Of a stretch of 61,032 nucleotides of DNA, positions 48,541 to 56,400 are shown in pieces (position 1 is the first letter of the stretch; the number at the start of each line of letters is the position of its first letter). The stretch covers positions 1-61,032 of the forward strand of contig NZ_JACONW010000015.1 of the NCBI RefSeq assembly GCF_014357575.1, written 5' to 3'. The stretch is from Pseudomonas folii (lineage in GTDB: Bacteria; Pseudomonadota; Gammaproteobacteria; Pseudomonadales; Pseudomonadaceae). The notes under the pieces were generated by a model. That model did not search any database. It was not told the origin of the DNA and saw nothing but the letters and a program-made list of their open reading frames with translations. A program made the translations under genes and the position numbers.

Positions 48541-48554
48541 ATGCTGGTCGACAT
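48541..48554. promoter_or_regulatory. Candidate TetR operator upstream of the KAS gene
   Basis: ATGCTGGTCGACAT lies about 90 bases before the synthase start. It matches 13 of 14 positions of a sequence in front of the tetR gene at 50536-50549, and it is near-palindromic (ATGY-N6-ACAT around GTCGAC). Binding by the adjacent TetR protein is inferred. Confidence 0.55.
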
Positions 48555-48645
48555 ACAATGCTTTGAATTACATGTTTAATATAAAGCCGGAATGTGGACT
48601 GGAGATTTCAAAAATGAGCATTACCCATGCGAAAGGCGTCAAGTC

Positions 48646-49944
48646 GTGAGCGCTGAGGCACAGATCACCAGGAATGGTCCACGAATTGTCGTGACCGGGA
48701 TGGGGCTGGTTACGCCTCTGGGCACTGGCGTCGAAGCCGTGTGGCAGCGCCTGCTGGCCGGGCGCTCCGGCATTGTTCGGTTGAGTGAAGAAATCGTTGC
48801 CGATCTGCCGGGTAAGGTCGGGGGGCGCGTACCACTCATGGCTGACGATCCTGAAGCCGGTTTCGATGCGGACAGCGCGGTGCCCGCCAAAGAGCAAAAG
48901 AAAATGGATCGCTTCATCCTGTTTGCCCTCGCTGCCGCCCAGGAGGCGATTGCGCAGGCTGGCTGGGTAGCTGATAACGAAGAGGCCAGGGAGCGAACGG
49001 CGACGATAATTGGCTCGGGGATTGGTGGTTTCGGGGCGATTGCCGATGCTGTTCGCACCACCGACAGCCGTGGACCGCGGCGTTTGTCCCCGTTCACGAT
49101 TCCCTCGTTTCTGGTCAATCTGGCAGCGGGTCATGTTTCCATTCAACATGGTTTCAAAGGGCCGCTGGGGGCGCCGGTGACGGCCTGTGCCGCGGGTGTG
49201 CAAGCCATTGGCGATGCAGCGCGAATGATCCGTTGTGGTGAAGCGGATATTGCTATTTGCGGCGGGGCGGAGGCGGCAATCGATCGGGTTAGCCTGGGGG
49301 GGTTCGCTGCCGCTCGTGCCCTGTCCAGTGGCTTCAATGAAACGCCCGAGCGTGCTTCGCGTCCCTTTGATCGTGATCGCGACGGTTTTGTGATGGGCGA
49401 GGGCGCCGGGATTCTGGTGATTGAATCGCTGGAACATGCCCTTGCCCGGGGCGCGAAACCCATCGTCGAACTGGTGGGTTATGGCACCAGTGCCGATGCT
49501 TATCACCTGACGGCTGGGCCGGAAGACGGCAGTGGTGCTCAGCGGGCCATGGGCGCGGCGATTCGCCAGGCGGGGATCCAGCCAGAACACATTCAGCACC
49601 TGAATGCTCATGCCACTTCCACGCCGGTCGGCGACAAAGGGGAGATGGCGGCCATCAAGGCACTGTTTGGCGATCAACACTCCATCGCAGTGACTTCGAC
49701 CAAATCGGCGACCGGGCATTTGTTGGGCGCTGCGGGTGGGATCGAGGCCATTTTCACCGCGTTGGCGATTCGCGATCAGATCGCTCCGGCGACCCTCAAT
49801 TTCGACAATCCTGATGAAGCCGCAGCCGGTCTCGATATTGTCCACGGCGCAGCGCGGACCATGGCCATCGAATACGCGTTGTCGAACGGTTTTGGCTTCG
49901 GTGGCGTCAATGCCAGCGTGTTGTTCAAGCGCTGGCAGGATTGA
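48646..49944 (+). CDS. Beta-ketoacyl-ACP synthase II (FabF-like)
   Basis: The 432-residue thiolase-fold condensing enzyme carries the catalytic Cys in VTACAAG (about residue 180), His in NAHATSTPVGD (about 320) and His in KSATGHLLGAAG (about 355). It elongates acyl-ACP with malonyl-ACP. The GTG at 48646 places the start just before RNGPRIVVTGMGLVTPLG; the upstream frame is unrelated. It is not beside acpP or fabG, so it is probably an accessory FabF paralogue and not the housekeeping gene. The stop abuts the stop of the convergent tetR gene. A shared operator suggests regulation by that TetR protein. Confidence 0.88.
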   Translation: MSAEAQITRNGPRIVVTGMGLVTPLGTGVEAVWQRLLAGRSGIVRLSEEIVADLPGKVGGRVPLMADDPEAGFDADSAVPAKEQKKMDRFILFALAAAQEAIAQAGWVADNEEARERTATIIGSGIGGFGAIADAVRTTDSRGPRRLSPFTIPSFLVNLAAGHVSIQHGFKGPLGAPVTACAAGVQAIGDAARMIRCGEADIAICGGAEAAIDRVSLGGFAAARALSSGFNETPERASRPFDRDRDGFVMGEGAGILVIESLEHALARGAKPIVELVGYGTSADAYHLTAGPEDGSGAQRAMGAAIRQAGIQPEHIQHLNAHATSTPVGDKGEMAAIKALFGDQHSIAVTSTKSATGHLLGAAGGIEAIFTALAIRDQIAPATLNFDNPDEAAAGLDIVHGAARTMAIEYALSNGFGFGGVNASVLFKRWQD

Positions 49945-50508
49945 TCAGGACTCGGTGTTCTGCTGTTTCAACCATTCACGGGTGGTGTGCAGGATTCGCG
50001 CTGAAAGAGCCGGATCCTGTGTGCTGCGCGACAGCATCAAAGCGCCAACCAGAGTGGACAGCATCACCACGCTTTGCGCGTCGGCATCCGGCCCGCCGAG
50101 TGCGTGTTGCAGGGCGGCGAGTCGCGACTCGATCAGTTCATCGGCGATCGGACTGGGCTGACCGCGCTGACCGAGCTCCGACGCCATGGTCGGCATTGGG
50201 CAGCCTTTCTCGGGCGCATTGCGATGTCCTTCGGACAAATACATATCGATAAATGCGCTCAGGCCATTCTCTTGTTCGAAGGCTTGTCTGGTGCGTTCGT
50301 TGGCTTCGTCCGCCGCACAGCGCATCGCGTTTTCGACCAGGTCATCCTTGGATTTGAAGTGCGCGTAGAAGCCGCCATGGGTCAGCCCCAATGCTTTCAT
50401 CAGCGGCTGCAGCCCGGTGGCACCAATACCGTCGCGACGAAAGCGTGCCGAGGCTTCGTGAAGAATGCGTTCGTGAGTCTGGGCTTTGTGGTCGTGCGCG
50501 TACCGCAT
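49945..50508 (-). CDS. TetR/AcrR-family transcriptional regulator
   Basis: The protein has 187 residues. The N-terminal helix-turn-helix spans about 10-55 (RILHEASARFRRDGIGATGLQPLMKALGLTHGGFYAHFKSKDDL), followed by a helical ligand-binding C-terminal domain with a GCPMPTMASELG segment containing a cysteine. GGAGG precedes the ATG. It is arranged tail to tail with the FabF-like gene, and a 14-base palindrome-like motif precedes both genes. It is likely an autoregulated repressor; the ligand is unknown. Confidence 0.9.
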   Translation of the reverse strand: MRYAHDHKAQTHERILHEASARFRRDGIGATGLQPLMKALGLTHGGFYAHFKSKDDLVENAMRCAADEANERTRQAFEQENGLSAFIDMYLSEGHRNAPEKGCPMPTMASELGQRGQPSPIADELIESRLAALQHALGGPDADAQSVVMLSTLVGALMLSRSTQDPALSARILHTTREWLKQQNTES

Positions 50509-50535
50509 GCAATCCTCCTGACACTGGGCCTTGAT

Positions 50536-50549
50536 ATGTTGGTCGACAT
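50536..50549. promoter_or_regulatory. Candidate TetR operator upstream of tetR
   Basis: ATGTTGGTCGACAT lies 28 bases upstream of the tetR start, in a position to overlap its promoter. It matches the copy at 48541-48554 at 13 of 14 positions and has the symmetry ATGT-N6-ACAT. Confidence 0.55.
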
Positions 50550-50605
50550 TTTTACATGGATGAGGGGCGTGCGGATCGTAAATTTCCTTAGAGGTCGCGC
50601 CAACC

Positions 50606-51412
50606 GGTAGGAGCGAACTTGTTCGCGAGACAATTCAACTGACACACCGCGTGGTCCTTCTCGCCAACAAGTTGCCTCCTACCCGAGCGGCATGAACACC
50701 GCGCCACCCGGTAGGAGCGAACTCGTTCGCGAGACGATTCAACAGACACACCGCGTGGTCCTTCTCGCCAACAAGTTGCCTCCTACCCGAACGGCGTGAA
50801 CACCGTGCCACCCGGTAGGAGCGAACTTGTTCGCGAGAAAATTCACCTGACACACCGCGTAGCCCTTCTCGCCAAAAAGTTGCCTCCTACCCGAACGGCA
50901 TGAACACCGCGCCCCCCGGTAGGAGCGAACTCGTTCGCGAGACGATTCAACAGACACACCGCGTGGCCCTTCTCGCCAACAAGTTGCCTCCTACCCGAAC
51001 GGCATGAACACCGCGCCACCCGGTAGGAGCGAACGTGTTCGCGAGAAAATTCAACTGACACACCGCGTAGCTCCTCTCGCCAACAAGTTGCCTCCTACCC
51101 GAACGGCGTGAACACCGCGCCAGCCGGTAGGAGCGAACTTGTTCGCGAGACGATTCAACAGATACACCGCGTAACCCTTCTCGCCAACAAGTTGCTCCTA
51201 CCCGAACGGCGTGAACACCGCGCCACCCGGTAGGAGCGAACTTGTTCGCGAGAAAATTCAACTGACACACCGCGTAGCTCTTCTCGCCAACAAGTTGGCT
51301 CCTACCCGAACGGCGTGAACACCGCGCTATCCGGTAGGAGCGAACTCGTTCGCGAGACGATTCAACTGACACACCGCGTGGTCCTTCTCGCCAACAAGTT
51401 GCCTCCTACCGT
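50606..51412. repeat. Eight-copy tandem REPIN array, 104-bp period
   Basis: GGTAGGAGCGAAC starts at 50606, 50710, 50814, 50918, 51022, 51126, 51229 and 51333, a spacing of 104 bases with one unit of 103. Each unit contains GTAGGAGCGAACTTGTTCG and an inverted partner ending GTTGCCTCCTAC, joined by conserved linkers (ACACACCGCGT, CGGCGTGAACACCGCG). Copies differ at only a few positions. Several repeated 72-residue-type open frames on the minus strand are by-products. Confidence 0.95.
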
Positions 51413-51452
51413 TTCATGTTTCAACCTGAGGTGCTTGATTGAAACCCTGCAT

Positions 51453-51476
51453 TAAATTTTCCCGCCCGGGGCACGT
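51453..51476 (+). promoter_or_regulatory. IS box (PvdS-dependent promoter) of the GNAT gene
   Basis: TAAAT at 51453-51457, a 16-base spacer, then CGT at 51474-51476. This matches the PvdS iron-starvation box TAAAT-N16-CGT exactly and lies 38 bases before the ATG of the acetyltransferase gene. Confidence 0.85.
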
Positions 51477-51514
51477 TTTCTCATTGAATCAGCCCTAATT
51501 CGTGAGCCCCAAAC

Positions 51515-52138
51515 ATGCCCCAGTCATTATCCGCGACGGCGATGCCGTTGATTCGCCCGGCCAAGCCTGTTGGCGAAGTCTATCGACGTTTTGATGCCCG
51601 TCTCGGCGCCTCGATTTCACTGCGCGCCCTGGACATCGATCTGGACCTTGAACGCTTCAATCGCTGGCAAAACAACCCCCGCGTTCTGCAATTCTGGCAG
51701 GAGGGCGGGTCGCTGGAGCAGCACCGGGAGTACCTGGAAAAACAGGCTGCCGACCCTCACACCCTGACCTTGATCGGCTGCTTCGACGACCAGCCATTTG
51801 CCTATTTTGAAGCCTACTGGGCGCTGGAAGATCGCATCGCCCCGTTCTGCAATCCAGGCGATTACGACCGCGGGATCCACATGCTGGTTGGCGAAGAAGG
51901 CCATCGGGGTCCGCATAAAGTCGCCAGTTGGCTTTCCGCACTGGTGCATTACCTTTTCCTCGATGATGAGCGCACCCAGCGACTGGTATCAGAACCGCGC
52001 GCCGACAACGGGAAGATGATTGCCTACATGCAAGGGCAGGGGTTTGAGAAGGAAAAGGAATTCGATTTTCCCCATAAGCGGGCAGCGCTGATGACCCTGG
52101 ATCGGCAGCGGTTTTTTGAGCGGTGTGAGTGGCTTTAA
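51515..52138 (+). CDS. GNAT siderophore acetyltransferase (PvdYII / IucB-RhbD-like)
   Basis: The 207-residue protein belongs to the siderophore-type GNAT family. Conserved parts are FNRWQNNPRVLQFWQEGGS, FAYFEAYWALEDRIAPFC, DRGIHMLVGEEGHRGPHKV and RLVSEPRADNGKMIAYMQGQGF. Such enzymes acylate hydroxylated amines; in pyoverdine biosynthesis PvdYII acetylates N5-hydroxyornithine, the product of PvdA. A perfect IS box precedes the gene and pvdS is convergent just downstream, so it is iron-regulated through PvdS. Assignment to hydroxyornithine is inference. Confidence 0.85.
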   Translation: MPQSLSATAMPLIRPAKPVGEVYRRFDARLGASISLRALDIDLDLERFNRWQNNPRVLQFWQEGGSLEQHREYLEKQAADPHTLTLIGCFDDQPFAYFEAYWALEDRIAPFCNPGDYDRGIHMLVGEEGHRGPHKVASWLSALVHYLFLDDERTQRLVSEPRADNGKMIAYMQGQGFEKEKEFDFPHKRAALMTLDRQRFFERCEWL

Positions 52139-52163
52139 CGCGGGGTTGCGTCGATCACCTTAC

Positions 52164-52239
52164 CTGTAGGAGTTGCCGAAGGCTGCGATTGAAGGTTGTC
52201 AGTGAAGACGCTTTCGCAGCCTTCGGCAGCTCCTACAGG
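52164..52239. repeat. REPIN of the GCCGAAGGCTGCGA family
   Basis: CTGTAGGAGTTGCCGAAGG starts at 52164 and its inverted partner ends ...CTTCGGCAGCTCCTACAG at 52238. It lies between the convergent GNAT and pvdS genes and may act as a bidirectional hairpin terminator. The family recurs at 53.3 and 59.2 kb. Confidence 0.9.
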
Positions 52240-52247
52240 TTCAGTGT

Positions 52248-52793
52248 TTAGCGCCTGACAGCGCGCGCTTCCTGAAGGGAAACCTTGCGGCAATGCACCA
52301 AGGCATCGCGGATCATGAAGTTCACCAGCGTCGGCGAAACACCGAGCTCCTTGGCAATGTCCTTCTGCGGGACGCCGTGCAGCCGGTACATCTCGAATGC
52401 ATAGCGCGTGCGGCTAGGCAGTTCGGTCAGGGCGTCGGCAATGGTTTCCAGGGTGGTGAAATTCATGTGCGAGGTTTCAGGGGACGCGCCGTGGATAACC
52501 ACATTGAGTCCTTCTTCCTCGGAGCCCGAGTACTTCTGCTCAAGCGCCTGTTTGCGGTAATGATCGATCGCCAGATTGCGCACGATCTGAAACAGGTAAC
52601 TGAGCTGGGCCTTGATCGACGAGGTGATCTGCGGCGCGGACTGCAATCGAAAGAAAGCGTCCTGTACGACGTCTTCGGCCCGTGATCGGCAGCCGGTAAT
52701 GCGGGCGGCAATCTTGACCAGAATCAGGCGGTTTTCGACGAACGCCTGGAGTAGCGGTGAATCGCACGTACTTGTGGATAGTTGTTCCGGCAT
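52248..52793 (-). CDS. pvdS: Iron-starvation sigma factor PvdS
   Basis: The 181-residue ECF sigma factor directs transcription of pyoverdine genes from IS boxes. Sequence blocks characteristic of PvdS include KIAARITGCRSRAEDVVQDA (region 2) and HGVPQKDIAKELGVSPTLVN (region 4 helix-turn-helix). The ATG at 52793 is preferred (AAGGTGA upstream) over a GTG nine bases before. A Fur box lies about 80 bases upstream. The gene appears intact, although the pyoverdine synthetase genes normally next to it are gone. Confidence 0.95.
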   Translation of the reverse strand: MPEQLSTSTCDSPLLQAFVENRLILVKIAARITGCRSRAEDVVQDAFFRLQSAPQITSSIKAQLSYLFQIVRNLAIDHYRKQALEQKYSGSEEEGLNVVIHGASPETSHMNFTTLETIADALTELPSRTRYAFEMYRLHGVPQKDIAKELGVSPTLVNFMIRDALVHCRKVSLQEARAVRR

Positions 52794-52874
52794 GGAAATC
52801 ACCTTGCAGCAGTTGGGCAGATGCAGCTTTCGTAGGGAAGCCCCCTACACACCGGGCAACAAATTAGGCTGGAT

Positions 52875-52893
52875 GATAATGATTGTCAAATGA
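52875..52893. promoter_or_regulatory. Fur box upstream of pvdS
   Basis: GATAATGATTGTCAAATGA is a good match to the 19-base Fur consensus (GATAATGATAATCATTATC), with the left half perfect. It sits in the AT-rich region between pvdS and the divergent IS box, consistent with iron-Fur repression of pvdS. Confidence 0.85.
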
Positions 52894-52977
52894 GAAAAAT
52901 ATCTATCGGTATTCCTTTCTCATAGCTTTTTGCTTCATCGCTTGCCCTGTCTGGCGATCAGCCCGTTTAGCCGTTAC

Positions 52978-53001
52978 TAATTATTTCTCGCCTCCGTCCG
53001 T
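52978..53001 (+). promoter_or_regulatory. Degenerate IS box before the pvdG remnant
   Basis: TAATT at 52978, a 16-base spacer, CGT at 52999-53001. It differs from the IS consensus at one position in the -35 part. It fits the former promoter of pvdG, which lies divergent to pvdS in Pseudomonas, and now drives only a gene fragment. Confidence 0.55.
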
Positions 53002-53009
53002 TTTCTTGG

Positions 53010-53207
53010 GTGACAGCCCCGGCTATGCGCCAGCTTGCCGCGCAGTTGGCCGGTGAGGTTGCTCGCCAGTTGCGACAGAGCCCTGGCCAGCCTTATGCGT
53101 TGTTCGGTCATAGTCTGGGCGGTTTGCTCGGTTATGAACTGGCTTATGGGTTGCTGGCGCTGGATGTCCCGCCGCTGTGTCTGTTCGCGTCGGCCACAGC
53201 CGGCCCG
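53010..53207 (+). pseudogene. pvdG: Remnant of the pyoverdine thioesterase gene pvdG
   Basis: About 65 codons of an internal type II thioesterase segment remain: [34 protein letters not shown] with the nucleophile serine, and [11 protein letters not shown]. The intact enzyme has about 250 residues. Roughly the first quarter (before MRQLAAQ) and everything after SATAGPA, including the Asp and His of the catalytic triad, are missing. The frame then runs into unrelated sequence and stops at 53237. Position next to pvdS agrees with pvdG. Confidence 0.8.
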
Positions 53208-53314
53208 GCGGCGTCGTACGCTTCCTGCCGCCGCTGATTATTACCGCCGAGCAAGTTGATGAGGTCGCAAGAAGGTTTGCCAGGGCATTGGCTGCCGCGG
53301 TGGAAAGGATCTAA
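53208..53314 (+). pseudogene. Remnant of a class III aminotransferase C-terminus (pvdH-like)
   Basis: In another frame, directly after the pvdG piece, the DNA encodes [18 protein letters not shown] followed by ARRFARALAAAVERI and a [14 protein letters not shown] is the standard C-terminal end of class III PLP aminotransferases such as diaminobutyrate-2-oxoglutarate transaminase (PvdH). Only about 34 codons remain. The junction near 53200-53212 lies in a GC-rich CGGCCCGGCGGCG tract suited to short-homology deletion. Confidence 0.7.
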
Positions 53315-53330
53315 ACCCTGTTGTCCATTT

Positions 53331-53405
53331 CTGTAGGCGCTGCCGAAGGCTGCGAATGGATGCCTATGACACACCGCTATCGCAGCCTTCGGCAGCTCCT
53401 ACAGG
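53331..53405. repeat. REPIN of the GCCGAAGGCTGCGA family
   Basis: CTGTAGGCGCTGCCGAAGG begins at 53331 and its inverted partner ...CCTTCGGCAGCTCCTACAG ends at 53405. It lies between the pvdH remnant and the convergent sensor kinase. Confidence 0.9.
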
Positions 53406-53414
53406 GCTTCGCGT

Positions 53415-56400
53415 TTATCCCAACATCACATGCCGACTCAACAGCGCCCGCAACGCCGCGGGCTTGACCGGCTTGGGCAGGTAATCCAGCCCGGCAGCAT
53501 GCACTTGAGCGATCAGTTCGGGGCGGCCGTCGGCGCTGATCACCACGCCCGGTACCGGCTTGCCGAGGCGCGTCCGCAACCAGGCCATCAGCTCGGTGCC
53601 GGTCTCGCCATTGTCCAGGTGGTAATCCACCAGCGCCAGCTGCGGACGTACGCCCTCATCCAGCAGTGCCTGACATTCCTCACGGCTGCGGGCGGTCCAG
53701 ACCTGACATCCCCAGCGAGTCAGCAAGCTGTTCATGCCGATCAAAATGCTGTCCTCATTATCAATGCACAACACCTGTGTCCCGGTCAGCGCAGTGCGGT
53801 TCGCATCGGGGACAATGCTGGCCGGAACCGTCTGATGCTGAGCCAGTGGCACGCACACACTGAACACACTGCCTTTGCCCGGCCATGAACGTACTTGCAA
53901 GGTGTGGCCCAGTACGCGACACAGACCATCAGCAATCGCCAGGCCCAGTCCCAGTCCTTTTTCGGCGCGGGTCTGGTGACTGTCCAGACGTTTGAACTCT
54001 TCGAAAATCACCCGTCGCTTGTCTTCCGGAATACCCGGCCCACGATCCCAGACCTCCAGACTCAGGTAGGTGCCACGGCGGCGTACGCCCAACAATATCG
54101 GGCCCTTGCCGTAACGGAAGGCATTGGTCAGGAAGTTCTGCAAGATGCGGCGCAGCAACTTGATGTCGCTGTCGACCCGCAGCGCGGTACCGCTTACCCG
54201 GAATTCCAGGCCTTGTTCCTGAGCCAGCGCCTTGAACTCTGCGCCCAACGTGTCGAACAACGTGTTCAGCGCGAAAGGCTGACGATCCGGGGTGATCTTG
54301 CCGTTTTCCAGGCGGGAAATGTCCAGCAGGTCGCTGATCAGGTCTTCTGCCGAGCGCAGCGAGCTGTCCAGATGCTGCACCAGTTGCTGAGCGTCGGCGG
54401 ACATACCGTCGTCCTGATGGGACAGCGCCGCAGAAAACAGGCGGGCGGCGTTCAGTGGTTGCATCAGGTCATGGCTGACCGCTGCCAGAAAACGGGTTTT
54501 CGACTGGTTCGCCGCTTCTGCCGTGCCCTTGGCTTCGGTCAGGGCGAGGTTCAGTTGCGACAGCTCATGGGTACGCTCGGCGACCCGTTGTTCAAGGCTT
54601 TCATTCGCGCCCTTGAGTGCATGCTCGGCATCTCGGAAGGCGGTAATGTCGGTGAAGCTCATTACAAAGCCGCCGCCTGGCATCGGGTTGCCGATCAACT
54701 CGATCACCCGGCCATTGGGGAACATCCGCTCCGAGGTGTGGGCGCGCCCCTGACGCATCCAGTGCAGACGCCGGGCCACGTGAACTTCCGCCTCGCCGGG
54801 GCCAAGCAGACCGCGTTCGGCGTTGTAGCGAATGATGTCGGCAATCGGGCGGCCAATGCTGATCAGCCCCTCGGGATAATTGAACAGCTCCAGATACCGG
54901 TGATTCCACGCCACCAGCTTCAGCGATTGATCGACCACGCTGATGCCCTGGGTGATGTTCTCGATGGCCCCTTGAAGCAGGGCGCGGTTGAACTGCAGCA
55001 CCTCGGAGGCTTCGTCAGCGATGCGCACCACGTCTTCGAGCTGCATGTCGCGGCCTTCGATGGCGGCTTTCACCACGGCGCGGGTCGATGACGCACCCAG
55101 CACACCGGCCAACAGGCGCTCAGTGTGGGCGATCCAGTCACCGTTGGCGTTCTGGTTTGGGTTGAAGCCTTTGCCCTGTCGATAGGCGAAGCGGATGAAG
55201 CTTTGTCGGGCGCGTTCTTCACCCACGAAACGCGCGGACAGGTTCAACAAGTCCTCGACCTGTACTGCCAGCAGCGGCCGGTTGCCGGTGCTGACGCTGG
55301 CGTCCTGACCGATGAAACGCCCGGCCTGCCAGTGCTCGGAAACCCGTGTCTTGGAGATCACCGACACCCAGCCAAACAGAATGAAGTTGCCCGCCAGCGA
55401 CAGCACCACGCCTTGGGTCAGCGGCGTAATCGGCAGCCCCAGTGGATTGCTGTGCAGCCAGGCCAGGAGTGGAAAGCTGTCTAGAGACCAGCCGAGGCTT
55501 TCGGCAGAAATCGGCAGCACCAGGGTATAAAACCACAGGAAAATCCCGGCCCCCAACCCGGCAAAAACACCCCGACGGTTGGCCTGCTTCCACCACAGTG
55601 CGCCAAACATCGCGGGCGATAACTGTGTGATGGCGGCAAAGGCGATCTGGCCTATGGTTGCCAGACTGGCAGTCGAACCCAGTAGCCGATAGCAAACGTA
55701 GGCGAGCAGCAGAATGACCACGATGCTGACCCGGCGCACCGACAGCATCCAGTGGCGGAACGCCTCAAACGGGCGCTCAGCGGTTTTGCGGCTCAGCAGC
55801 CACGGCAGCAGCATGTCGTTGGAGATCATCGTCGACAGCGCGACACTCGCCACAATCACCATGCCCGTGGCCGCCGAGGCGCCGCCGATGAACGCCAGCA
55901 AGGCCAGCGAAGGGTGCGTGGTCGCCAGTGGCAGGCTGATCACGAACGAGTCCGGCAGCACTGAGTCGGGCAGGAGCATTTGCCCGGCGAGAGCGATGGG
56001 CACAACAAACAGTGCCGCGAGAACCAGATAGGCCGGGAACACCCACTTGGCCAGCCGCAGGTCTTGCGGATCGATGTTTTCTACGACAGTGACGTGAAAC
56101 TGTCGGGGCAGGCAGACAATCGCCATCATCGCCACGCCGGTTTGCACCACCATCGATGGCCAGTTGATGGTTTCCTTCCAGTATTCCTCAAGCCTTGGCG
56201 CGATCAGGGCCTGATTGAACAGGTCGTCGAAGCCGTCATAGAGGCCATACGTCACGAACGCGCCCACTGCCATGAAAGCAAACAGCTTGACCAGCGCCTC
56301 GAAGGCAATCGCCATGACCATGCCGCGGTGGTGCTCGGTAACGTCCAGATTGCGCGTGCCGAAGACAATCGTGAACAGCGCGAGGACCAGCGAAACGATC

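Noticed and set aside
48568..49845. 425-codon open frame antisense to the KAS gene
   Set aside because: The plus-strand product carries the full Cys-His-His triad of a condensing enzyme; the antisense product has no motif.
50606..51412. CRISPR array or repeat-protein gene
   Set aside because: Units are 104 bases and alike over their full length with no unique spacers, and no cas genes lie nearby. The repeated 72-residue frames change phase because 104 is not a multiple of three.
53895..55091. 398-codon open frame antisense to the hybrid kinase
   Set aside because: The opposite strand encodes conserved PAS, kinase and receiver motifs in one uninterrupted frame.
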